Shown here: positions 16,578-25,387 of the stretch, in pieces
How the letters are laid out: each line of letters begins with the position of its first letter
Numbering within the stretch: position 1 is the first letter of the stretch
Origin: Stenotrophomonas sp. UBA7346
GTDB lineage: Bacteria; Pseudomonadota; Gammaproteobacteria; Xanthomonadales; Xanthomonadaceae
Assembly (NCBI GenBank): GCA_002471015.1
Contig: DKPB01000066.1
Span: 100,048-164,047, forward strand
Direction: 5' to 3'
DNA: 64,000 nucleotides
The notes under the pieces: model-generated
Databases searched by the model: none
What the model was told of the DNA's origin: nothing
What the model saw: only the letters and a program-made list of their open reading frames with translations
Made by a program: the position numbers and the translations under genes

Positions 16578-19379
16578 TTGTCGGGCGTGGAGATCGAGCG
16601 CGTGGATCGCGGCCTTATTGCAACCCTGCTTCGCCACCCGTTGAATGCAGCCGTCGTGCTCATGGACCGGGAAGGGCAGCCACTGGCCGCCAACAGTGAA
16701 GCGCGTCAGCTGGGTTTGCCAGGCAGTTTGTCGCACTACAACGCACAACTGGAGGGCACCCGCCAGCGGGCGCGGGGACAGGACGTCGTCGCCTGCCTGT
16801 TGCCCACCGCCAGTGGCAGCCTGGAGGGGCAACTGAGCGAGCTGCACGCAGCAGACGGTAGCCTGCAGGGCTATCTCTACACCTTTGCCAACAGCAGCGA
16901 ACAGCGCAGCAGCCGTTGGCTGCAGGCGATGCAATCGGCAGGCCACCGTTTGTGGGACTGGGACATCGGTGCTGATCGACTGGTGCATACCCGGGCCGAA
17001 GCGCCACAACTGGATTTACAGCCCGCTCAGGGCGCCTTCGAAAACGTGCATCCGGACGATATGCCGGTACTGCGCGCCGCAGTCGACGCCCACCTGCGGG
17101 AGGGCGAGGAGCCGTTTTCCTGCGAGTTCCGCTTGCGGCAGGCAGATGGGCACTGGCGTTGGGTGTTGAACCGTGGCCGCGTTGTGGCCCGCACCAGCGA
17201 CGGCCAGCCCCAACGTATGGTCGGCACCTACACCGACATCCAACCGCAGAAGGAACTCGAGAACGAACTGCGTGCGCAGCAGGCCCTGCTGCAGCGCGCC
17301 CAGCGTGTTGCCGGCATGGGCAGCTGTGCCTGGAGTGCGCGTGGCGGCAAGCTGGAGTGGTCCGTCGAGTTGGCTACCGCGCTTGGCTGGGAAGGCGAGG
17401 CGTTGCCGCAGGGGCGACAGTGGCTGCGGCAGTTGCCAGGTGAGGCGCGGCGCCAGCTTTTCAGCCAATGGCGACGCCTGCAGGACGAAGGACAGGTGGG
17501 CAGCTTTGACCTTGCGTGGGGCCGCGACCCGCTGTACCAGCAGCACCTGCGGGTCTGGCTGGAGGCCGAACATGACGGTACAGGCCGGCTGCAGCGGGTG
17601 CTGGGGCAGGTGCAGAACATCAGCAACCAGCGCCGTACCGACGCACTGATCCGCTGGCGCACCGAACTGCTGAACCGGGTGTCCGCGCTGGGCCGCATCG
17701 GTGGCTGTGAGATCGAGGTTGAAACCCGGCTCATGTTGTGGACCGAGGAGTGCTACCGCATCCACGGCCTGCGCAAGGCACCGGTGACGCTGGACCAGGC
17801 GCTTGCCCTCTACACCCAGGATTCCCGCGACAATTTTGAAGCCGCCCTGACCCGCATCGCCGCAGGTGGTCTGCCGGAGCAGCTGGACCTGTGTTTCTAC
17901 CGCCCGTCCGGGCAGCGGATCTGGGTGCAGGTGCTGGTGGAACTGGACCGGCGCGAGGGGCTGCCCGAGCGCTACGTGGTGCTGTTCCGCGATACCACCC
18001 GGGAACGCGAGGCTGACGAACGGCTTGAGCTGCTCGCTCACTACGATCTGCTGACCGGCTTGCCGAATCGCATGCTGCTGCGCGAGCAGGCAGGCGAGGC
18101 GATGATCGAGGCGCGTGAGCGTGGTGCCATCCTGGCCATGCTGTTCATCGACCTGGACGGCTTCAAGAGCATCAATGACACCTTTGGCCATGCCACCGGC
18201 GACATGCTGCTGAAGGCGGCAGCATCGCGGCTGCACCAGAACCTTCGCAATGCGGACCTGTTTGCCCGTTTCAACGGTGACGAGTTCATCGTGATCCTGC
18301 GCAACCTGGCCGAGCCGGACGACGCCGGGCACGTGGCGCGCAAGCTCATCGCCTCCCTGGCCGAACCGCTCTATCGCGACGATGTCACGCTCAAGGTGGG
18401 CGCCAGCGTGGGCATCGCGCTGCAGGACGAAACCCGCAACGACTTCGACAGCCTGCTGCGTGCGGCCGATGCCGCCATGCACGCGGCCAAGGAAGCCGGG
18501 CGCAACACCTACCAGTACTACAGCCAGGATGCACTGGCGCGCACCCAGCGTCGCCTGGACATCGAGCATGCCCTGCATGGGGCGGTGGACCGTGACGAGT
18601 TCAGCCTGGTCTACCAGCCGCTGGTGGATTCGCGCGAGGGCCAACCGCCGTCGATCGAGGCCTTGCTGCGCTGGAGCAACCCAACGCTGGGTGCCTGCGC
18701 GCCGGCCGAATTCATTCCCATTGCCGAAAAGTGCGGTGAAATCGTGCGTATTGGCGATTGGGTGCTGGAAGAGGTCTGCCGCCAGGCACGTGTATGGGAG
18801 CAGGCTGGCCTGCAGTTCGAGCGGGTAGCGGTGAATGTGTCGGCCATCCAGCTGCGTGAACGGGGTTTTGGCGAGCGCGTGGTGGCCATCTGCAAGCAGC
18901 ACGGCTGGCCGGCGCATCGCCTTGAACTGGAACTCACCGAATCGGCGCTGATCCGCGACACCGATACCCTGCGTCAGTGCTTTGACATCTTTGAGCAGTA
19001 CGGCATACCGCTGGCGGTGGATGACTTCGGTACGGGCTTCTCGAACCTGCATTACCTCAACCGCTTCCCGGTCCAACGGCTGAAGATCGACCGCAGTTTT
19101 GTCCAAGGCATGCTGCACGATGCCGGTACCGCCGAAGTCACCCAGGCCATCGTGCACCTGGGGCACGCGCTGGGCATGCGGGTGGTCGCCGAGGGCGTGG
19201 AAACCCAAGCCGAAGCCACCATGCTGCAGCGCCAGGGCTGCGACGCATTGCAGGGCTACCTGTTCGCCCGTCCCTTGCGGCCGCGCGACATGGTGCAGTG
19301 GCTTAAACATGGTCAGGTACTGTCCGCTGCGACGCACCCTGGCCAACTTGCCAACGAATACCTGCATGCCAGCCTCTAG
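16578..19379 (+). CDS. PAS-GGDEF-EAL protein (predicted c-di-GMP phosphodiesterase)
   Basis: A 933-residue signalling protein with several PAS-like sensor regions before residue 480 (WRWVLNRGRVVARTSDGQPQ, IWVQVLVELDRREGLPERYV), a GGDEF domain (about 480-645) and an EAL domain (about 660-915). The GGDEF signature is FNGDEF, so the first Gly is lost and cyclase activity is doubtful. The EAL set is complete (IEALLRW, ELELTESAL, DDFGTGFSNL, KIDRSF, VVAEGVETQ), so c-di-GMP hydrolysis is likely. The start is a TTG at 16578 after AGGATTAGG; GTG at 16587 is possible. It is divergent from the kinase/GGDEF-EAL-receiver pair. Confidence 0.88.
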   Translation: MSGVEIERVDRGLIATLLRHPLNAAVVLMDREGQPLAANSEARQLGLPGSLSHYNAQLEGTRQRARGQDVVACLLPTASGSLEGQLSELHAADGSLQGYLYTFANSSEQRSSRWLQAMQSAGHRLWDWDIGADRLVHTRAEAPQLDLQPAQGAFENVHPDDMPVLRAAVDAHLREGEEPFSCEFRLRQADGHWRWVLNRGRVVARTSDGQPQRMVGTYTDIQPQKELENELRAQQALLQRAQRVAGMGSCAWSARGGKLEWSVELATALGWEGEALPQGRQWLRQLPGEARRQLFSQWRRLQDEGQVGSFDLAWGRDPLYQQHLRVWLEAEHDGTGRLQRVLGQVQNISNQRRTDALIRWRTELLNRVSALGRIGGCEIEVETRLMLWTEECYRIHGLRKAPVTLDQALALYTQDSRDNFEAALTRIAAGGLPEQLDLCFYRPSGQRIWVQVLVELDRREGLPERYVVLFRDTTREREADERLELLAHYDLLTGLPNRMLLREQAGEAMIEARERGAILAMLFIDLDGFKSINDTFGHATGDMLLKAAASRLHQNLRNADLFARFNGDEFIVILRNLAEPDDAGHVARKLIASLAEPLYRDDVTLKVGASVGIALQDETRNDFDSLLRAADAAMHAAKEAGRNTYQYYSQDALARTQRRLDIEHALHGAVDRDEFSLVYQPLVDSREGQPPSIEALLRWSNPTLGACAPAEFIPIAEKCGEIVRIGDWVLEEVCRQARVWEQAGLQFERVAVNVSAIQLRERGFGERVVAICKQHGWPAHRLELELTESALIRDTDTLRQCFDIFEQYGIPLAVDDFGTGFSNLHYLNRFPVQRLKIDRSFVQGMLHDAGTAEVTQAIVHLGHALGMRVVAEGVETQAEATMLQRQGCDALQGYLFARPLRPRDMVQWLKHGQVLSAATHPGQLANEYLHASL

Positions 19380-19780
19380 GCCGCTGCGTCCTGCAGCAGG
19401 GGCGGTGCAGGTCAAAGCCCCACGTGTGTTGCCAAGTGCCGGCCACACGAGGCGGATACGCCGCGCTTGCTTGGGCCGGCGAGCGGCCGATGCTCTGCGG
19501 TACTTCAGCGCGTCCGCTTGATTGGAAAAGAAGCGTTATTTTCCGCAGTGATGCGGGCGCCGGGTTCACTTCAGGTTTGGTTCGCTGAACAGGGATCAGC
19601 ATCCGGCCGCGATGGAAGATGCCGGTTTTCCCGGCTGACTGCGCTGTTTCGGTGCCATTACGTGCGCATTTTCTTTCTTCACGATCTTTCCACGTGTTCC
19701 AACGCCGCCTGAAAGCGCTGGGCGGCGCTGTGGAAAAACGCCGCTATATTCCAGACTCCCCAGACGAAGGAGGGAGTGGA
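19380..19780. other. Non-coding gap
   Basis: About 400 bases between the PAS-GGDEF-EAL gene and the Lpp-like gene. I see no convincing gene, terminator or repeat. The promoter of the downstream lipoprotein gene must lie in its right part, but no consensus stands out. Confidence 0.4.
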
Positions 19781-20050
19781 ATGTTTCTGACCAAACAACA
19801 ACTGGTAACGGCACGCACACTTGGTGTGGCAATGGTCGTCAGCATGGGCCTTGCTTCCTGCGCAACCTACAAAGACGAGTTTGCAGGGATCAACTCACGC
19901 CTGGATCAACTCGACACCCGCGTGCAGGGTGCGGCGCAGAGCGCGGAGTCCGCCAATCAATCCGCGCAGCAGGCAAACCAACGACTTGATCAGATCGAAG
20001 GCCGTGTCCAGCAACTGGAGCGTGCACCCCGCCGCACTCCGCGCGGCTGA
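19781..20050 (+). CDS. Small Lpp-like lipoprotein with alanine-zipper coiled coil
   Basis: An 89-residue lipoprotein with a strong ribosome site (GGAGGGAG) before ATG at 19781. The signal peptide ends in a GLASC lipobox (Cys27). The mature part is a heptad-rich helix (FAGINSRLDQLDTRVQGAAQ, QSAQQANQRLDQIEGRVQQL) like Lpp/OprI alanine-zipper proteins of the outer membrane. It ends in RTPRG rather than the Lys used for peptidoglycan attachment in E. coli Lpp, so covalent linkage is doubtful. Confidence 0.85.
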   Translation: MFLTKQQLVTARTLGVAMVVSMGLASCATYKDEFAGINSRLDQLDTRVQGAAQSAESANQSAQQANQRLDQIEGRVQQLERAPRRTPRG

Positions 20051-20115
20051 TCGCTGAGCCAGGTTCGTAACCGATCGCTGGAGGACCCGGTGGCCTTCGC
20101 GGGCCACTGGTTTCC

Positions 20116-20868
20116 TTGCCCCAAGGGCAGTGTGTTTCCAAGGAGCATCCCATCCGCACGTATATTTCTCCTGTGATCCATGGCTGCCTTGCGGCGGCGC
20201 TGATGTTTGCCTGCACGGAAGCGGTAGCTACCGATCAGCGGCCCGCAGAACCAGCCTCGGCCGACGATGAATTGCCGCCAGGCCAGGAGGTTTCCGACAC
20301 AGTGATTGAACTTGCCGGCTGGGTTGTCGCCAGCAAGGACAACCAGGGCTATCCGTTCGCGATCATGGACAAGGCGGCGGCACAGGTGCTTGTGTTTGGC
20401 GGCGATGGCCGGCTCCGTGGCGCGGCACCGGCGCTGTTTGGCTCGGCCGCGGGTGACCACACCGCTCCCGGCGTCGCCGGCCTTGCATTGCGCGAGATAC
20501 CCGGCCGGGACCGCACCACGCCGGCAGGCCGTTTTGTAGGCGGCTACGGCCCGTCGGTCGACGCCGGCCGCGTGTTATGGGTGGACTATGAGTCTGCGGT
20601 CTCCATACATCCCACGGCCACTGGCGTGCCGTCCGAGCGACGTGCCGAGCGCCTTGCATCACCCCAGCCGGATGACAACCGCGTCACCCATGGCTGCATC
20701 AATGTCACCCCGGGGTTCTACAACCAGGTCATCAGCACCACGTTCGAGCGGGGAGGGGTGTTCTACATCCTGCCCGATACTGCGTCATTGGCGGAAACCT
20801 TTCCGGACTTCGCCAAGAGCCGGGAGGCTTCACAAGGTAAAACCGGCAAGCGCCATCGCCAACGCTAG
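20116..20868 (+). CDS. L,D-transpeptidase catalytic domain (YkuD-like) secreted protein
   Basis: This is likely a periplasmic peptidoglycan L,D-transpeptidase. The C-terminal half has the YkuD signature: SIHPTATGV followed 20-odd residues later by THGCINVTPGFY, with the catalytic Cys. A hydrophobic signal-like segment (IHGCLAAALMFACTEAVAT) lies near the N-terminus. The start is uncertain. TTG at 20116 opens the frame, but the best ribosome site (AAGGAG at 20140-20145) is followed only by an ATC codon at 20152, with GTG next at 20173. The family suggests cell-wall cross-linking or a distinct cysteine-transpeptidase activity. Confidence 0.8.
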   Translation: MPQGQCVSKEHPIRTYISPVIHGCLAAALMFACTEAVATDQRPAEPASADDELPPGQEVSDTVIELAGWVVASKDNQGYPFAIMDKAAAQVLVFGGDGRLRGAAPALFGSAAGDHTAPGVAGLALREIPGRDRTTPAGRFVGGYGPSVDAGRVLWVDYESAVSIHPTATGVPSERRAERLASPQPDDNRVTHGCINVTPGFYNQVISTTFERGGVFYILPDTASLAETFPDFAKSREASQGKTGKRHRQR

Positions 20869-20947
20869 GTTCGGTTTGAGCGCGTAGTTGGCCTGTGCGG
20901 CGGAGTGTTGTCGATCCAGAACTGTCGGCCAACAAGGATAATTCGCC

Positions 20948-20970
20948 GTAGTGCCGAGCATGCTCGGCTA
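20948..20970. repeat. Single SMAG-like GTAG palindrome
   Basis: GTAGTGCCGAGCATGCTCGG is a single copy of the same palindrome family seen near flgB and after clpA. It lies in the 404-base gap between the L,D-transpeptidase gene and the chemoreceptor gene. Apart from this repeat and the terminator at its right end I see no gene in that gap. Confidence 0.7.
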
Positions 20971-21221
20971 TGCGGCAAGGCCTTGGCTGCCACTGCATCA
21001 GCCAGCTGCATCACCGCTGTCAGCAACAGCCGCCCCCAGGTCCCAATCAATGCTCGCGACCAGCCAATCACCGGCGCGCGATGCCGCAGGGCGTGCGGCA
21101 AGCAACAGCTGCCACTCCAGCTGGGCACTGTGTTCAAGCGAAAACAATTGCTGCCAACGCGGCGCTGACTGCCCGGCTGGCGGGTCAGGGGGAGTGCATG
21201 ACATGGTTCAAGCCAACGCCA

Positions 21222-21246
21222 AAGCCCCGGTCAAGGACCGGGGCTT
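21222..21246 (-). terminator. Strong hairpin at the 3' end of the chemoreceptor gene
   Basis: AAGCCCCGGTC and GACCGGGGCTT form a perfect 11-base-pair stem around AAG. It lies 27 bases beyond the stop of the minus-strand chemoreceptor gene. On that strand the stem ends in CTTTG, a short T-run, so it is probably the terminator. Confidence 0.75.
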
Positions 21247-21272
21247 GAGGCTGTAACGGTTGCAGGCGTGGC

Positions 21273-22463
21273 TCAGAACAACTCCACCGTGCCTGCACCC
21301 ATGCTCTGCTGGGTCACCGGCTTGTGCGGCGGGCGCTCCCACTCACTGCGCATGTCACGCAGACGGCTGCCGGTGCGCTGCAGGGCGGTGACCAGTTCGC
21401 CGTCGAATACGCCACCGTTGCGGTGCAGAAGCTCCTGCAGCGCGACCGCTTCGCGGTTGATCGCGGTCAGGCGATCAAGATGGGTATGCACGCCGCCCAA
21501 GGCCTGGGTGGCGATGTCTTCGAACTGCAGGGCGCGCACGGCCTCGGCCACGCTGCCGTCGATGGCGCGGCCACACTCGGAGATCTCGCGCATGCCGTCG
21601 CCCAGCGAGGCATTGATGGCAGCCACGTTGTCCAGCATCGCGGCGGCTTCCTGGCGCGCTTCGCGGGAACGGTCCATGTCGCGCGAGGCCATGTGCGAGA
21701 CCGTCTCGCGGACCTTGGCGATGGCGTCCTTGGAGCTGTGGGCCAGCTTGCGGATCTGTTCGTTGAAGGTGGTCGAGCGCTCGGACAGGTTGCGCACCTC
21801 GTCGGCCACCACCGCGAAGCCGCGCCCGGCCTCACCGGCACGGGCGGCTTCGATGGCGGCATTGAGTGCCAGCAGGTTGGTCTGGTCGGCGATCGATTTG
21901 ACGTCTTCCAGCAACGAGAAGATGCCATCCAGGTGCTGCGCCATCTGGTCGATGTGCTGCACGGTGTTGCTGCTCTGGCCGCTCACCTGCTCCAGCGCTT
22001 CCACCAGCTGTTCCATCTGATGGCTGGCGTGCTGGGCAAAGCGCGCCACGTCCACGCCGCTGCCGCCGTCCTCGCTGGCGCGGTCCACCACACGGGCCAA
22101 TGCCTGGCTCTGCTGGCGGGATTTGCGGCTCATCGCATCGAAGCTGCTGCCCAGGCCGGCGACGGCCTGGCGGATCAGTTCACGGGCGCGTTCGATCTCG
22201 CTGCGCGAGCCATCGATCTCGTTGCTGACGAAGCTGCGCAGCTCATTGAGCAGTTGGTCCTGCTCCTTCAGCACCTTGGCGTGCTCGGGCGAGCGCTGGG
22301 CCTGCGCGTGTGCGCTCCAATAGGCGAACACCAGCCAGCTCAGCACCATGGTGGTCAGCAGTGCCCACACCGCGGCCGCCGGCCAGGACAGCGCGAAGGC
22401 CAGGGGAAGCAGCAGGGTCAAGGCAAGCGGGGCAGCCAGGCGGATTGCAATACGTGAATACAT
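21273..22463 (-). CDS. Methyl-accepting chemotaxis protein (short receptor)
   Basis: A 396-residue chemoreceptor. The start at 22463 (MYSRIAIRLAAPLALTLLLP) gives two adjacent N-terminal membrane helices (to about residue 50) with almost no periplasmic loop, so any signal is probably sensed in the membrane or cytoplasm. The signalling tip is the classic SIADQTNLLALNAAIEAARA followed by GRGFAVVADEVRNLSERS. It is preceded by a sigma-28 promoter and followed by a strong terminator, so it is a monocistronic late flagellar gene. It lacks a C-terminal CheR-binding pentapeptide (it ends GTVELF). Confidence 0.93.
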   Translation of the reverse strand: MYSRIAIRLAAPLALTLLLPLAFALSWPAAAVWALLTTMVLSWLVFAYWSAHAQAQRSPEHAKVLKEQDQLLNELRSFVSNEIDGSRSEIERARELIRQAVAGLGSSFDAMSRKSRQQSQALARVVDRASEDGGSGVDVARFAQHASHQMEQLVEALEQVSGQSSNTVQHIDQMAQHLDGIFSLLEDVKSIADQTNLLALNAAIEAARAGEAGRGFAVVADEVRNLSERSTTFNEQIRKLAHSSKDAIAKVRETVSHMASRDMDRSREARQEAAAMLDNVAAINASLGDGMREISECGRAIDGSVAEAVRALQFEDIATQALGGVHTHLDRLTAINREAVALQELLHRNGGVFDGELVTALQRTGSRLRDMRSEWERPPHKPVTQQSMGAGTVELF

Positions 22464-22491
22464 GGACGTTCTCGGGAGAGTCACGAATGCA

Positions 22492-22518
22492 GTATCGGCC
22501 GCAGTGGGTGGCTCTTTA
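22492..22518 (-). promoter_or_regulatory. Predicted sigma-28 promoter of the chemoreceptor gene
   Basis: On the minus strand TAAA-N15-GCCGATAC is a near-perfect FliA promoter (seven of eight in the -10 half, exact spacing). It is 28 bases upstream of the receptor start, which places this receptor in the flagellar regulon with the cluster 10 kb away. Confidence 0.8.
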
Positions 22519-22596
22519 GTCCCCGAGGACACATGTCCTGGATTTTGCCGGTAATGCCCGCGATCACCGGCACGCGGGCATGCCAGCGCCTGGCGC

Positions 22597-23211
22597 TCAG
22601 CGCAGGCGGCGGTTGATTGCCTCGACCATGGTCTTGCGCGAGAACAGGAAGTCCCAATAGCTGCCCCCCAGCTGCCGCCACAGCACCGCCGAACGCACGG
22701 CCGCCAGCAGCAGCGCACGGATCTCGGCAACCACCATGGCCTGACCAAGGTAGTGCGGGTTGCCCTGCACCATGATGCGCGGTTTCAGCTGGCTGATGGT
22801 GTCGGCGTACAGCGTACCCATGGCGCTGAGGATGTCCGGATGGTTGCTCTCACCCAGCTCCTGTACGCGGTCGTTGGCGCGACGGATGCCGGTATAGACC
22901 TTGTTGACCGTGGCGTCCTCGCGCACGAAGCGGCGCTCCAGCTGCATCACCGACAGCGCCAGGCGCGGCAGCAACTCATCCTTGCCCTGGTTGCTGAAGT
23001 AGTCGCGCAGCAGGCGCAGGCCGGGCTCTAGGGCTGTGACACTGCCATAGACCGCCGCCGGGGACGGGGCGTCGATGCGCATCACGCTGTCCATCGCGGT
23101 GCGCACCACCGCTGCCTCGGAGTGGCCGGTTTCGGCGATGCGGCGCACCTGCTGCAGGGCCTGGGCAATGCCGGCCAGGGCCAGGACGCGGTCGTCGAAG
23201 GAAAAACTCAT
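22597..23211 (-). CDS. hflD: High-frequency lysogenization protein HflD homologue
   Basis: HflD is a membrane-associated protein known in E. coli for affecting lambda CII stability; its cellular role is poorly defined. The 204-residue helical product starts MSFSFDDRVLALAGIAQALQ and contains GLRLLRDYFSNQGKDELLPR, LSVMQLERRF, PRIMVQGNPHYLGQ and RSAVLWRQLGGSYWDFLFSR, all typical of the family. It follows mnmA by 10 bases, as in E. coli (nudJ-mnmA-hflD). Confidence 0.93.
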   Translation of the reverse strand: MSFSFDDRVLALAGIAQALQQVRRIAETGHSEAAVVRTAMDSVMRIDAPSPAAVYGSVTALEPGLRLLRDYFSNQGKDELLPRLALSVMQLERRFVREDATVNKVYTGIRRANDRVQELGESNHPDILSAMGTLYADTISQLKPRIMVQGNPHYLGQAMVVAEIRALLLAAVRSAVLWRQLGGSYWDFLFSRKTMVEAINRRLR

Positions 23212-23221
23212 TGCTTACCTC

Positions 23222-24343
23222 TCAAGGAGAAACGGGTGCGCCAAGGCGGCGTTCCAGGGGGGCATCGGTGGCGGTGATGACGGCGCCGCCCAGGCACTCC
23301 ATGCCGTCATACAGCACCAGGGATTGTCCGGGGGTCACGGCACGCTGCGGGCGGGCGAAATGCACGTCCAGGGTGCCATCGTCGCGCACCTGCACCGCGC
23401 AGGGCTCGTCCGGCTGGCGGTAGCGGGTCTGTGCCGTGCATTCAAAACGGGCGGCAGGCGGCGCGCCGGCGATCCAGTGCATGGGCTCGCTGCGCAACCA
23501 GCTCGACTGCAGCCAGGGGCTGTCGTGGCCCTGGTCGACATACAGAATGTTGCGGGCCACGTCCTTGCCGACCACGAACCAGGGGGCGGCAGGGCGGCCA
23601 CGGACACCGCCGATGTTCAGGCCTTCGCGCTGGCCCAATGTGAAATAGAACACGCCCGGATGACGGGCGATGAGCTGGCCGTGCGGGTCGTGGATCTCGC
23701 CTTCGCGTGCTGGCAGGTACTGGCCAAGGAACTCGCGGAAATCGCGCTCACCGATGAAGCAGATGCCGGTGGAGTCCTTTTTGGCATGGGTCGGCAGGCC
23801 AGCATCGCGGGCGATGCGGCGCAGATCGCTCTTTTCCATGTGCCCGATAGGGAACAGGGTGGCGGCCAGCTGGGCCTGGCCCAGCTGGTGCAGGAAGTAG
23901 CTCTGGTCCTTGCCGCGATCGGCACCGCGCAGCAGGCGCCAGCGGCCGCCGCTGTGCGCCACCTGGGCGTAATGGCCGGTGGCGATACGTTCGGCGCCCA
24001 GTTCGCGGGCGGCGTCCAGGAAGTGCTTGAACTTGACCTCGCGATTGCACAGCACGTCCGGGTTGGGGGTGCGGCCAGCCGCGTATTCGGCCAGGAAGTG
24101 CTCAAACACGCCCTGCCAGTACTCGGCCGAGAAGTCGCGGAAGTGGAAGGGGATGCCCAGCCGGCCGCAGACCGCCACGGCGTCGCGGCGGTCTTCTTCG
24201 GCGCGGCAATGGCCACTGCCGTCATCGGCCCAGTTCTGCATGAACAGGCCGGCCACATCCAAGCCCTGTTGCACCAGGGCAAGGGCCGCTACGGAAGAAT
24301 CAACGCCGCCGGATACACCGACGACGACACCCGGGTTACTCAC
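23222..24343 (-). CDS. mnmA: tRNA-specific 2-thiouridylase MnmA
   Basis: MnmA thiolates uridine 34 of Glu, Gln and Lys tRNAs in the cytoplasm. The start chosen is GTG at 24343 (VSNPGVVVGVSGGVDSS), which overlaps the Nudix gene stop by four bases (GTGA) and gives 373 residues; the longer frame to 24466 is non-conserved. The PP-loop GVSGGVDSS is at residues 9-17. Two catalytic cysteines are present in NPDVLCNREVKF and DSTGICFIGER. GHYAQV, KDQSYFLHQL and YFTLGQREGLNIGG are further signatures. Confidence 0.96.
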   Translation of the reverse strand: MSNPGVVVGVSGGVDSSVAALALVQQGLDVAGLFMQNWADDGSGHCRAEEDRRDAVAVCGRLGIPFHFRDFSAEYWQGVFEHFLAEYAAGRTPNPDVLCNREVKFKHFLDAARELGAERIATGHYAQVAHSGGRWRLLRGADRGKDQSYFLHQLGQAQLAATLFPIGHMEKSDLRRIARDAGLPTHAKKDSTGICFIGERDFREFLGQYLPAREGEIHDPHGQLIARHPGVFYFTLGQREGLNIGGVRGRPAAPWFVVGKDVARNILYVDQGHDSPWLQSSWLRSEPMHWIAGAPPAARFECTAQTRYRQPDEPCAVQVRDDGTLDVHFARPQRAVTPGQSLVLYDGMECLGGAVITATDAPLERRLGAPVSP

Positions 24344-24801
24344 GGTATGTGCCTCAACATCGACAACGGAAAACGCTGCCCGGCCAGCCAGTCGGACACC
24401 GTGTGCCAGACCAGCGGACTGCGCAGCCGCGCCATGTCGGCCTGCAGGGCGGAGGGCGTAAGCCACAGCGCCTGCACGATGCCGGCATCCAGCGCCTGTT
24501 CGGGGTGGTGCTGCAGGGGTTCGGCTTCAAAGGCGAAGCGCAGGAACGGAGTGCCATCATCGGCAGTCCATTGGTAACTGCCGATGAAGCCGGTCAGGCG
24601 CACGTCCCAACCGGTTTCCTCGCGGGTTTCACGTACCGCTGCCTGCAGCAGTGTCTCGCCCGGATCCAGGTGGCCGGCCGGCTGGTTCAGCACCCGCCGG
24701 CCGCCCTTGTCTTCCTCCACCAGCAGCAGTTGACCTGCGCGGGATACAACGGTGGCCACGGTCACATGTGGCGCCCAGCGCTGGGACTGCAGGGCATTCA
24801 C
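24340..24801 (-). CDS. nudJ: Nudix hydrolase, NudJ type
   Basis: A 153-residue Nudix phosphatase. The Nudix box is complete: GHLDPGETLLQAAVRETREE followed by TGW (about residues 43-65). It begins NALQSQRWAPHVTVATVVSR. In E. coli NudJ acts on thiamine pyrophosphate precursors and other diphosphates and sits next to mnmA, as here. Its stop overlaps the mnmA GTG start, so the two are translationally coupled. Confidence 0.9.
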   Translation of the reverse strand: MNALQSQRWAPHVTVATVVSRAGQLLLVEEDKGGRRVLNQPAGHLDPGETLLQAAVRETREETGWDVRLTGFIGSYQWTADDGTPFLRFAFEAEPLQHHPEQALDAGIVQALWLTPSALQADMARLRSPLVWHTVSDWLAGQRFPLSMLRHIP

Positions 24802-24803
24802 GC

Positions 24804-25280
24804 TCAGTAGTCGTCCTTGGAGGTGAGCTCCTGCTCGATGCCGTCGGCGCTCTTGGCGGCCGCATCGATGGCGTCGGAGAGCACTTCGGCGCTGGCATTG
24901 GCGTCAACCTTGACCACGAACATGGCCATGTCACCCTGCTTCACCCAGCTGCCGAGCTTGGAGTCGTTGGAATCCTCCAGCAGGCGGTTGGCGACCGGGG
25001 CCGGGAAGGCCGGGGTGGCGGAGCGGTAGCCCGGCGACCAGATTTCACGGATACGGTGGCTGCCATAGGTTTCGACATTGGAGCGCACATACACCAGCTG
25101 GGTGCGGTCGTCGTCCATTTCGAACACCAGCTGGTAGTCGCCGTCGCCGTCGATTTCGTACTTGTATTCCAGGCCGTCCAGCAGGCGGCCGATGGCGCGG
25201 TCCGGTTCGCCGGCAATCGCGCTCCCCATGGCGCCTGCAAACAGGGCTGCCACGACGCCACCGGCAATAAGCTTCTTCAT
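24804..25280 (-). CDS. Secreted protein of unknown function
   Basis: A 158-residue exported protein. The start at 25280 (MKKLIAGGVVAALFAGAMGS) gives a clear signal peptide cleaved after AIA and has GGGGA upstream; the longer frame is non-conserved. The mature part begins EPDRAIGRLLDGLEYKYEID and contains YQLVFEMDDDRTQLVYVRS and a C-terminal helix. The pattern suggests a YbjN-like sensory fold, but I do not recognise the family with confidence. It lies just upstream of nudJ in the same direction. Confidence 0.8.
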   Translation of the reverse strand: MKKLIAGGVVAALFAGAMGSAIAGEPDRAIGRLLDGLEYKYEIDGDGDYQLVFEMDDDRTQLVYVRSNVETYGSHRIREIWSPGYRSATPAFPAPVANRLLEDSNDSKLGSWVKQGDMAMFVVKVDANASAEVLSDAIDAAAKSADGIEQELTSKDDY

Positions 25281-25387
25281 TTGGTCCCCAGGAGACAGTT
25301 GGATAGGTCCCTGAATTGTGCGGGGGCAAGGGGGGTGCCGTCCATTCGCACGCGGCCCCGGTGCGCCCGAGCCGCTATAATGGGGGG

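Noticed and set aside
17016..19448. 810-codon open frame on the minus strand
   Set aside because: Antisense shadow of the PAS-GGDEF-EAL gene, caused by high-GC third positions; the product has no recognisable domains while the plus-strand frame has clear motifs.
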